Shown: piece by piece, positions 8,111 to 13,615 of the stretch
How the letters are laid out: every line of letters starts with the position of its first letter
Position numbering within the stretch: position 1 is the stretch's first letter
NCBI GenBank assembly: GCA_020201295.1
Contig: JAIVHA010000160.1
Location: forward strand, 1-13,615
DNA length: 13,615 bases
Origin: Lysobacteraceae bacterium
Lineage (GTDB): Bacteria; Pseudomonadota; Gammaproteobacteria; DSM-19610
Reading direction: 5' to 3'
The notes under the pieces: model-generated
Told to the model about the DNA's origin: nothing
Seen by the model: only the letters and a program-made list of their open reading frames with translations
The model's database searches: none
Position numbers and translations under genes: made by a program

Positions 8111-8140
8111 TTCCGTGTTTTTCCGTGTGCTTCCGTGGCC
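8111..8140. repeat. Three tandem 10-bp repeats, consensus TTCCGTGtgc
   Basis: TTCCGTGTTT, TTCCGTGTGC and TTCCGTGGCC follow one another with an exact 10-base period, sharing TTCCGTG. The block is intergenic, between the REP doublet and the SAM hydrolase gene. It is too short to be a CRISPR. Confidence 0.6.
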
Positions 8141-8183
8141 ATCAAGACCGTCAGGCGTCCGCATGTGGCGTGAGTATTCGCAG

Positions 8184-8201
8184 GTCGGGCTTCAGCCCGA
8201 C
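8184..8201. repeat. 18-bp palindrome overlapping the SAM hydrolase stop
   Basis: GTCGGGCTT-CAGCCCGAC has 7-base perfect arms and a four-base centre. The SAM hydrolase stop codon (TGA, complement of 8192-8194) lies in its centre, so the palindrome also encodes the last residues (V-S-G). It shares its core with 3372-3393 after ssb. It could act as a 3' mRNA hairpin but lacks a T-tract. Confidence 0.7.
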
Positions 8202-8923
8202 ACCACTGCCACGGTATCACCCACCACCAGGCCCAGCTGCGCGGCCGCACTGCCCTGGTTTACCGCGATCTCCACCAGGCCGCTGGAGTTGGCATACCAG
8301 AAGGCGCTGCCCACTGGCACTTCGGAAAAGCGCGTGGCCCGCGGGATGGGCTCGCCGCTTACCGCCAGCCGGACCTGCTCTGGCAGCATCTCCATGCGGA
8401 TGCCGATCATGACGTTTCCGAATCCATCGATATAGATGACTTCGCCCAGTTCCTCCGGCCAGGTGGGTTTGATGCGCAGAACCGGCACCACCGGTATTCC
8501 GGGCGGCCGCGCACCGAGGGCGATCATGGCGGACACCGGCGCGAACAGGTCGCGCCCATGAAAGCTGGCAGACAGGCGTGCTGGCCGGTACGTCATATCC
8601 CACCAGCGCAGGTTCTGGCCACGCTGCGCCACGACGTTGAACAGGCCATTGTCGGGTCCTACGAACCAGCGTCCGTCCACCTCCAGGATGGCGCCCCGGC
8701 GTGGACCGCCGACTCCAGGATCGACCACGCCGAGGAAGACCGTGCCGACCGGGAATTCCTCCACCAGAGCCGCCAGCAGGTAGGCGGCCTGGCGGGGCGC
8801 GAAGGCGGGGGCATCGTGCATCAGATCGATGACCGGGACGCCGGGCGCCTGCTGCCGCAACACGACATGGAGCTGGCCCACGTAAGGGCCCTGCAGGCCG
8901 TAGTCGGTAAACAGTGCGATCAT
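8192..8923 (-). CDS. SAM hydrolase / SAM hydroxide adenosyltransferase (DUF62, SAM_adeno_trans)
   Basis: Members of this family split S-adenosylmethionine with water to adenosine and methionine; relatives are SAM-dependent fluorinase and chlorinase. The 243 residues are a typical length. Family motifs in order are FTDYG (5-9), VVDPGVGGPRR (66-76), FVGPDNGLF (87-95), SASFHGRDLFAPV (118-130), and IDGFGNVMIGI (165-175); the C-terminal domain has NSSGLVEIAVNQGSAA (212-227). Asp68, Arg75 and His122 fit the Asp-Arg-His set described for water-using members. I see no feature pointing to a halogenase. The start at ATG 8923 has AAGGA about 10 bases upstream; an in-frame ATG at 8944 would add seven residues but has a poorer ribosome site. 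It is convergent with uvrA, and the gap is filled with palindromes. Its physiological role in bacteria is not well defined. Confidence 0.92.
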   Translation of the reverse strand: MIALFTDYGLQGPYVGQLHVVLRQQAPGVPVIDLMHDAPAFAPRQAAYLLAALVEEFPVGTVFLGVVDPGVGGPRRGAILEVDGRWFVGPDNGLFNVVAQRGQNLRWWDMTYRPARLSASFHGRDLFAPVSAMIALGARPPGIPVVPVLRIKPTWPEELGEVIYIDGFGNVMIGIRMEMLPEQVRLAVSGEPIPRATRFSEVPVGSAFWYANSSGLVEIAVNQGSAAAQLGLVVGDTVAVVSG

Positions 8924-8958
8924 GTCGGGGTGTCCTTGCCGCATGGCAATGACGGGAC

Positions 8959-9023
8959 TGTAGGAGCGGCCTTGGCCGCGAATAGATTGCCCAGTCTGTT
9001 CGCGGCCAAAGGCCGCTCCTACA
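8959..9023. repeat. Second REP-type inverted pair (GTAGGAGCGGC family)
   Basis: The left arm 8959-8982 (TGTAGGAGCGGCCTTGG..) and right arm 8999-9023 are complementary except for one extra base in the right arm. It is the same family as 8011-8081, with a different inner loop (CTTGG versus CTCTGG). It lies between the rplQ terminator and the SAM hydrolase start, so it is close to that gene's promoter region. Confidence 0.8.
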
Positions 9024-9034
9024 TAACATAGAAC

Positions 9035-9062
9035 AAAAAAGCCGGGCAGGGCCCGGCTTTTG
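9035..9062 (-). terminator. Rho-independent terminator of the alpha operon
   Basis: GCCGGGC (9041-9047) and GCCCGGC (9051-9057) form a seven-base GC stem with a three-base loop. On the minus strand it is followed by six T residues (complement of 9035-9040) and preceded by A residues, so it could act in both directions. It lies 20 bases after the rplQ stop. Confidence 0.9.
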
Positions 9063-9081
9063 CTTTGCTGTACCTGTGCCG

Positions 9082-9471
9082 TTACTCGGCAGCGGCCTCG
9101 GTGCCATCGTCCATGGGACGATCGACCAGTTCCACCAGGGCCATGGGCGCTTTGTCGCCGGCCCGGAAGCCCATCTTCAGGATGCGCAGGTAACCACCGG
9201 GGCGCTCCTTGTAGCGGGGACCCAGCTCGTTGAAGAGCTTGGTGACCACATCACGGTCACGCAGGCGGTCAAAGGCCAGCCGACGCTTGTGTACGGAGTC
9301 GGTCTTGGCCATGGTGATGAGCGGCTCGGCTACACGGCGCAGCTCCTTGGCCTTGGGCACGGTGGTCTTGATGACTTCGTGCTGCAGCAAAGAGGCTGCC
9401 ATGTTGCGAAACATGGCCTTGCGGTGACTGCTGTTGCGGCTCAGTTGCCGCCCTGAATTACGGTGACGCAT
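9082..9471 (-). CDS. rplQ: 50S ribosomal protein L17
   Basis: L17 sits near the exit of the peptide tunnel on the large subunit. It is 129 residues, as in E. coli (127). The start MRHRNSGRQLSRNSSHRKAM and the following FRNMAASLLQHEVIKTTVPK are nearly invariant family sequence; the end is acidic and variable (DDGTEAAAE). The ribosome binding site AAAGGGT lies eight bases before the ATG. It is the last gene of the alpha operon, 24 bases after rpoA, and followed by a strong terminator. Confidence 0.98.
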   Translation of the reverse strand: MRHRNSGRQLSRNSSHRKAMFRNMAASLLQHEVIKTTVPKAKELRRVAEPLITMAKTDSVHKRRLAFDRLRDRDVVTKLFNELGPRYKERPGGYLRILKMGFRAGDKAPMALVELVDRPMDDGTEAAAE

Positions 9472-9495
9472 TGCTGTTACCCTTTACTGCCGCAC

Positions 9496-10497
9496 TCAGG
9501 CGGACTGCTGTTCTTTATCCTTCAAACCGGCCGGCGGCCAGTTTTCCAGACGCATACCCAGGGACAGGCCACGAGAGGCCAGGACGTCCTTGATTTCGGT
9601 CAGGGACTTCTTGCCCAGGTTCGGTGTCTTGAGCAGCTCCACTTCCGTGCGCTGAATCAGATCGCCGATGAAATAGATGCTTTCCGCCTTGAGGCAATTG
9701 GCAGAACGCACAGTCAATTCAAGATCATCCACCGGCCGCAGCAGGATGGGGTCCACATCGGACTGTTCCTTGGCGGACTCGATCACCTGCTTGCCCTTCA
9801 GATCCACGAACACCGAGAGCTGGTCCTGCAGGACCGTCGCGGCACGACGAATGGCTTCCTCGGGATCGATGGTGCCATTGGTCTCGATATCGATGATCAG
9901 TTTGTCCAGGTCGGTGCGCTGCTCCACGCGGGCGCGTTCGACGGAATAGGCAACGCGACGCACCGGGCTGAAGGAGGCATCCAGCTGCAGGTTGCCGATG
10001 GGACGGCTGCCTTCCTCGGATTCGGTACGCACCGTGGCGGGCTCATAGCCACGACCCATGGCCAGCTTCAGGCTCATGCTGAGCTCACCGGATTTGGTGA
10101 GGTTGGCAATGATGTGATCCGGATTAATGATTTCCACGTCATGGTCGAGGGTGATATCCGCCGCGGTCACCACACCCGGCCCCTTCTTGCTCAGGGTCAA
10201 AGTGGCTTCTTCGCGGTTATGCATCTTCAGCGCGAGGCCCTTGAGGTTCAGGATGATGTCGATGACATCTTCCTGCACGCCTTCGATACTGGAATATTCG
10301 TGCAATACCCCATCGATCTCCACGCTCGTTACCGCACAGCCCGGCATGGAGGACAGGAGAATGCGCCGCAGGGCATTGCCCAGGGTGTGACCGAAACCGC
10401 GTTCCAGCGGCTCCAGGGTCACAACGGCGTGCGTATCGCTGGCGAACTTGACGTCGACAATACGCGGTTTCAGGAATTCGTTGACCTTGCCCGGCAT
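9496..10497 (-). CDS. rpoA: DNA-directed RNA polymerase subunit alpha
   Basis: Alpha dimerises to nucleate RNA polymerase assembly, and its C-terminal domain contacts UP elements and activators. It has 333 residues (E. coli 329). The N-terminal assembly domain shows LEPLERGFGHTLGNALRRIL and LSSMPGCAVTSVEIDGVLHE; a linker follows near residues 235-250. The C-terminal domain (about 250-320) has LTVRSANCLKAESIYFIGDL and LGKKSLTEIKDVLASRGLSL, which include the DNA-contacting helix-hairpin-helix residues (R265 and N268 of E. coli correspond to the VRSANCLK segment). It lies between rpsD and rplQ as usual, with AGAGGA seven bases before the ATG. It is intact. Confidence 0.99.
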   Translation of the reverse strand: MPGKVNEFLKPRIVDVKFASDTHAVVTLEPLERGFGHTLGNALRRILLSSMPGCAVTSVEIDGVLHEYSSIEGVQEDVIDIILNLKGLALKMHNREEATLTLSKKGPGVVTAADITLDHDVEIINPDHIIANLTKSGELSMSLKLAMGRGYEPATVRTESEEGSRPIGNLQLDASFSPVRRVAYSVERARVEQRTDLDKLIIDIETNGTIDPEEAIRRAATVLQDQLSVFVDLKGKQVIESAKEQSDVDPILLRPVDDLELTVRSANCLKAESIYFIGDLIQRTEVELLKTPNLGKKSLTEIKDVLASRGLSLGMRLENWPPAGLKDKEQQSA

Positions 10498-10520
10498 GAA
10501 AAGTCCTCTTTCCTGTTGGA

Positions 10521-11147
10521 TTACTTGGAGTACAGCTCGACGACGAGGTGCTCGTTGATTTCAGCGGGCAGGTCGGAGCGCTCAGGACGGGATTTGTATA
10601 CCCCTTCCATGCCCTTGGTGTCGACCTGGATCCATTCGGCAAAGCCGCGCTGCTGTGCCATTTCCAGGGCATTCTGGATACGCAGCTGCTTGCGGGCCGC
10701 CTCGTTCACCGCGACGTTGTCGTTTGGCTGCACCTGGTAGGACGGGATGTTGACCCGCTTGCCATTCACGGTGATGCCATTGTGCCGCACCAGCTGGCGG
10801 GCCTCGGAACGGGAAGCGGAGAAACCCATGCGATACACCACGTTGTCCAGGCGGCCTTCCAGCAGCTGGAGCAGGTTTTCACCCGTGGAACCCTTCACCT
10901 GGGCCGCCTTCTTGTAGTAGCTGCGGAACTGGTCTTCCAGCACCCCATAGGTGCGGCGCAACTTCTGCTTTTCCCGCAACTGGGTGGCGTAATCGGACAG
11001 CCGGCCACGGCGCTGGCCATGCTGGCCCGGCGGGAAGGGACGGCTTTCCACCGCGCACTTGCTGGTGTAGCACTTCTCGCCCTTGAGGTACAGCTTGGTG
11101 CCTTCGCGGCGGCACTGGCGGCATTTGGAACCTATATACTTGGCCAT
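10521..11147 (-). CDS. rpsD: 30S ribosomal protein S4, zinc-binding (four-cysteine) form
   Basis: S4 initiates 16S rRNA 5'-domain assembly and in E. coli also represses translation of the alpha operon. It has 208 residues. Unlike E. coli S4, the N-terminus carries cysteines at 9, 12, 26 and 31 (GSKCRQCRREG, GEKCYTSKC), the same spacing as the zinc-binding S4 of Thermus. Downstream, PPGQHGQRRGRLSDYATQLR, LREKQKLRRTYGVLEDQFR and the S4 RNA-binding domain (GRLDNVVYRMGFSASRSEAR, then NGITVNGKRVNIPSYQVQPN) are standard. It ends INEHLVVELYSK as in E. coli. GGAGAAAG lies ahead of the ATG, 15 bases after rpsK. It is intact. Confidence 0.98.
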   Translation of the reverse strand: MAKYIGSKCRQCRREGTKLYLKGEKCYTSKCAVESRPFPPGQHGQRRGRLSDYATQLREKQKLRRTYGVLEDQFRSYYKKAAQVKGSTGENLLQLLEGRLDNVVYRMGFSASRSEARQLVRHNGITVNGKRVNIPSYQVQPNDNVAVNEAARKQLRIQNALEMAQQRGFAEWIQVDTKGMEGVYKSRPERSDLPAEINEHLVVELYSK

Positions 11148-11162
11148 AGTCTTTCTCCGCCC

Positions 11163-11552
11163 CTAGACGCGACGTTTCTTGGGAGGACGGCAACCATTGT
11201 GAGGAATGGGCGTCACGTCCGTGATATTGGTGATACGGAAACCGGCATTGTTCAGGGCCCGCACGGCGGACTCCCGGCCCGGGCCGGGGCCCTTGATTTC
11301 CACTTCCAGGTTCTTCATGCCGAATTCCGCCACCACGGCACCGGCGCGTTCTGCCGCCACCTGGGCCGCGAACGGGGTGCTCTTGCGGGAGCCGCGGAAT
11401 CCGGAACCACCCGCTGTCGCCCAGGCCAGCGCGTTGCCCTGGCGATCGGTGATCGTAATGATGGTGTTGTTGAAAGACGCGTGCACATGAACGATACCGT
11501 CCACAACGTTTTTCTTGACCTTTTTACGGGTGGTCTTAGCTGGTTTAGCCAT
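11163..11552 (-). CDS. rpsK: 30S ribosomal protein S11
   Basis: S11 forms the platform of the small subunit near the E site and helps select the start codon. It has 129 residues, as in E. coli. Conserved blocks are GIVHVHASFNNTIITITDRQ, GNALAWATAGGSGFRGSRKS, GPGPGRESAVRALNNAGF and the end TDVTPIPHNGCRPPKKRRV. The 60-base gap to rpsM is the longest in this operon and contains a small hairpin GACGG-AGG-CCGTC at 11598-11610. AGGAAA lies about nine bases before the ATG. It is intact. Confidence 0.98.
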   Translation of the reverse strand: MAKPAKTTRKKVKKNVVDGIVHVHASFNNTIITITDRQGNALAWATAGGSGFRGSRKSTPFAAQVAAERAGAVVAEFGMKNLEVEIKGPGPGRESAVRALNNAGFRITNITDVTPIPHNGCRPPKKRRV

Positions 11553-11612
11553 GCTGGTGCTTTCCTAAATACCTGATATATATTGTAATCCAGTAGTGAC
11601 GGAGGCCGTCCC

Positions 11613-11969
11613 CTACTTGCGGATCGGTCGCCGCGGGCCCTTGCGGGTACGGGCATTGGTCTTGGTACGCTGGCCGCGCAGCGGCAGGCCGCGGCGATGG
11701 CGCACCCCACGATAGCAGCCAAGGTCCATCAAGCGCTTGATATTCATGGAAACCGTCCGGCGCAGATCACCTTCGACGGTGAACTTGGCCACCTCGGTCC
11801 GCACCTGCTCGATCTCGGCCTCGGTGAGGTCCTTGATCTTGGTTTCATGCTTCACACCAACGGCATCGCAGATCTTCTGCGCGCTGGTCTTGCCAATGCC
11901 ATATATCGCGGTCAGCGCGATTACAGCGTGCTTGTGCGGGGGGATATTGATCCCTGCAATACGGGCCAT
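11613..11969 (-). CDS. rpsM: 30S ribosomal protein S13
   Basis: S13 sits in the small-subunit head and forms bridges to the large subunit. It has 118 residues, as in E. coli. It starts MARIAGINIPPHKHAVIALT and continues with the helix-two-turn-helix region (AIYGIGKTSAQKICDAVGV), RRTVSMNIKRLMDLGCYRGV and the basic tail NARTRKGPRRPIRK. Its ribosome site AGGAG lies 10 bases before the ATG and is intact, although the sequence just upstream is not the usual rpmJ gene. Only five bases separate it from the secY stop. In E. coli the S4 repressor binds the rpsM leader; any such site would have to lie in the unfamiliar 3' end of secY here. Confidence 0.98.
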   Translation of the reverse strand: MARIAGINIPPHKHAVIALTAIYGIGKTSAQKICDAVGVKHETKIKDLTEAEIEQVRTEVAKFTVEGDLRRTVSMNIKRLMDLGCYRGVRHRRGLPLRGQRTKTNARTRKGPRRPIRK

Positions 11970-11974
11970 GCGAC

Positions 11975-13384
11975 CTATCTCCTATCCTGCCCCAGGACGG
12001 CTATCCAGTGAAACGCGCAAGGATGGCCGCTGGCGCCGGAAAAATCAATCCAGAACCTTAAAAATGGCTGGGCCGTCATCAGGCCCTCATATTGGTGTGA
12101 CATCAGATGGGCCTGTACCTGGGCCATGAAGTCCATTACCACAATCACGATGATCAGGAGCGAGGTTCCACCGAAGTAGAACGGTACGTTCCAGTACAAA
12201 ATCAGGAACTCCGGCATCAGGCACACGGCGGTGATGTAGATGGCACCCGCCGTGGTCAGGCGCGTCATCACGCCATCGACGTAACGCGCCGTCTGTTCAC
12301 CGGGGCGGATCCCGGGAATAAAGGCACCGGACTTCTTCAGGTTGTCGGCCGTTTCCTTCGAATCAAACACCAGCGCGGTGTAGAAGAAACAGAAGAAAAT
12401 GATCGCCAACGCATAAAACAATACGTACATCGGCTGCCCCGGGGACAGGCCAGCGGTGATCGTCTGCAGCCAGCCAAGACCCTCGGTACTACCGAACCAG
12501 CTTCCCAGCGTGGCCGGGAACAGAATGATACTGCTGGCAAAAATCGGCGGAATCACACCCGCCATATTCAATTTCAGGGGCAGATGTGTGCTCTGCGCCG
12601 CGTACATCTTGCGCCCCTGCTGACGCTTGGCGTAGTTCACCGTGATACGCCGCTGCCCGCGCTCCACGAACACCACGAAGGCAGTAACCGCCAGCGCCAT
12701 GGCAAACAGGAACAATATACTCAGCACGTTCATTTCGCCGGTGCGGGCCAGCTCCAGGGTGCCGCCGATGGCGGAAGGCAGCCCGGCCACGATCCCCGCA
12801 AAGATGATGATGGAGATGCCGTTACCGACACCCCGCTCCGTCACCTGCTCCCCCAGCCACACCAGGAACATGGTGCCGGTTACCAGGGTGATCACCGAGG
12901 ATACGATGAACGAGGGCCCCACGTTCGTCACAAGCCCGGAACCACCGACGGACTGCCCCTGCAGGGCCATCGAAATCCCGATGGCCTGGAAGGTGGCCAG
13001 CACCACGGTGCCATAGCGGGTGTACTGGGTAATCTTGCGACGACCCGCCTCGCCTTCCTTGCGCAGCTCCTTCAGGCTGGGCACCGTATGTGACATCAAC
13101 TGCATGATGATGGATGCAGAGATATACGGCATGATCCCGAGCGCGAACAGGGAGAGACGTTCCAGTGCGCCACCGGAGAACATGTTGAACATGTCCAGTA
13201 TGGTGCCACGCTGCTGCTCTACCAGGCTGCTCAGTACAGAGGGGTCGATCCCCGGCAACGGAATGAAGGTACCGATGCGAAATACGATGATCGCACCGAT
13301 TACGAACAACAAACGTTGACGCAGTTCCCTCAGTCTACCGAGATCACCAACCGCACCGGCAAATGTCGACCCCGCCGTAGCCAC
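11975..13384 (-). CDS. secY: Protein translocase subunit SecY with an atypical C-terminal tail
   Basis: SecY is the pore of the SecYEG translocon. It has 469 residues, against 443 in E. coli, with ten transmembrane helices. Conserved segments include FRIGTFIPLPGIDP, MPYISASIIMQLMSHTVPSL, the cytosolic loop ending EGEAGRRKITQYTRYGTVVL, GNGISIIIFAGI, YAKRQQGRKMYAAQSTHLPL and the C5 loop FIPGIRPGEQTARY. The match holds to about residue 436 (AHLMSHQYEGLM). The family's short basic end (KKANLKGYGR) is replaced by 33 residues beginning TAQPFLRFWIDFSG, encoded by 11975-12076, and rpmJ is missing between secY and rpsM. The GTG start at 13382-13384 directly follows the rplO stop (TAA-GTG), with GAGGA just upstream, so translation is probably coupled. 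The translocation core is intact. Confidence 0.96.
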   Translation of the reverse strand: MATAGSTFAGAVGDLGRLRELRQRLLFVIGAIIVFRIGTFIPLPGIDPSVLSSLVEQQRGTILDMFNMFSGGALERLSLFALGIMPYISASIIMQLMSHTVPSLKELRKEGEAGRRKITQYTRYGTVVLATFQAIGISMALQGQSVGGSGLVTNVGPSFIVSSVITLVTGTMFLVWLGEQVTERGVGNGISIIIFAGIVAGLPSAIGGTLELARTGEMNVLSILFLFAMALAVTAFVVFVERGQRRITVNYAKRQQGRKMYAAQSTHLPLKLNMAGVIPPIFASSIILFPATLGSWFGSTEGLGWLQTITAGLSPGQPMYVLFYALAIIFFCFFYTALVFDSKETADNLKKSGAFIPGIRPGEQTARYVDGVMTRLTTAGAIYITAVCLMPEFLILYWNVPFYFGGTSLLIIVIVVMDFMAQVQAHLMSHQYEGLMTAQPFLRFWIDFSGASGHPCAFHWIAVLGQDRR

Positions 13385-13615
13385 TTATTCCTCGACCTTC
13401 CCGCCTGCTGCTTCGATGGCGGCGCGCGCGCCCTTGGTCACACCCAGGCCGCGCACGGTAACTGCCTTGTCCAGCGTGCCGGAGGCGATAACCTTCGCGC
13501 GCAGCATGTCCTGGCGAATGATATTGGCCACCTTGAGGGCCACCAGGTCGATCACATCCCCTTCCACGGCGGCGAGTTCGTGCAAGCGCACTTCCGCGGT
13601 GGTCCTGGCCATGCG
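13385..13615 (-). CDS. rplO: 50S ribosomal protein L15, C-terminal part (runs off the window)
   Basis: L15 is a late-assembling large-subunit protein. About 76 C-terminal residues are visible: MARTTAEVRLHELAAVEGDV, DLVALKVANIIRQDMLRAKV, and the highly conserved end VTVRGLGVTKGARAAIEAAG followed by GKVEE. The first half lies beyond 13615. It is the last ribosomal gene of the spc operon before secY, which starts immediately after its TAA. Confidence 0.96.
   Translation of the reverse strand, partial: RMARTTAEVRLHELAAVEGDVIDLVALKVANIIRQDMLRAKVIASGTLDKAVTVRGLGVTKGARAAIEAAGGKVEE

Noticed and set aside
8111..8140. CRISPR-like or iteron array
   Set aside because: Only three 10-bp units with no spacers and no associated genes.
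8192..8923. SAM-dependent halogenase (fluorinase/chlorinase)
   Set aside because: The sequence carries the Asp-Arg-His set and general motifs of the SAM-hydrolysing branch; nothing visible indicates a halide site.
8923..8944. SAM hydrolase start at the upstream ATG
   Set aside because: It would place the good AAGGA ribosome site inside the gene and add residues not typical of the family.
9463..10740. 425-codon plus-strand frame over rpoA and rpsD
   Set aside because: Antisense shadow of two conserved genes, with no own motifs or ribosome site.

Overview
The window is a GC-rich stretch of a bacterial chromosome. The order rplO, secY, rpsM, rpsK, rpsD, rpoA, rplQ, and the ssb and uvrA genes lying head to head with a YajR-type transporter next to ssb, fit a gammaproteobacterium. 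I cannot name the genus from sequence alone. No tRNA, rRNA or CRISPR array was seen.

Right part (about 9030-13615, minus strand): the end of the spc operon and the complete alpha operon. The genes run from partial rplO (L15) through secY, rpsM (S13), rpsK (S11), rpsD (S4) and rpoA to rplQ (L17), and end at a strong hairpin terminator. They are intact and tightly packed. Two points stand out. rpmJ (L36), normally between secY and rpsM, is absent, and the SecY C-terminal tail is replaced by about 33 unrelated residues. S4 is the four-cysteine, zinc-binding type.

Middle part (about 3320-8945): ssb and a YajR-like MFS gene on the minus strand, uvrA on the plus strand, then a SAM hydrolase (DUF62) on the minus strand. 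uvrA, ssb and the SAM hydrolase look intact. The MFS gene has lost an internal segment, out of frame. The convergent gap between uvrA and the SAM hydrolase is packed with palindromes of three kinds: a perfect 32-bp inverted repeat pair touching the uvrA stop, a REP-type pair with 25-bp arms, and an 18-bp palindrome that supplies the SAM hydrolase stop codon. A second REP-type pair lies between the SAM hydrolase and rplQ.

Left part (1-3320): a graveyard. It holds an arfB (peptidyl-tRNA hydrolase) pseudogene with two compensating frameshifts, a REP-associated tyrosine transposase (RAYT) remnant between two inverted REP palindromes, the tail of an aldo/keto reductase, an intact small conserved protein of unknown function, an ArsR-rhodanese regulator missing most of its rhodanese domain, a sterol-desaturase-family gene cut before its last histidine box, a 130-bp IS5-type MITE with a TTAG target duplication, and a scrap of a large serine recombinase.

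Overall this is a conserved housekeeping core beside a decaying accessory segment shaped by REP/RAYT and MITE activity. I did not find a convincing new multi-gene system. The best leads are the RAYT/REP wreck at arfB, the rpmJ loss with SecY tail replacement, the perfect palindrome at the uvrA stop, and the repeated pattern of internal out-of-frame deletions, which could be real decay or an assembly artefact.
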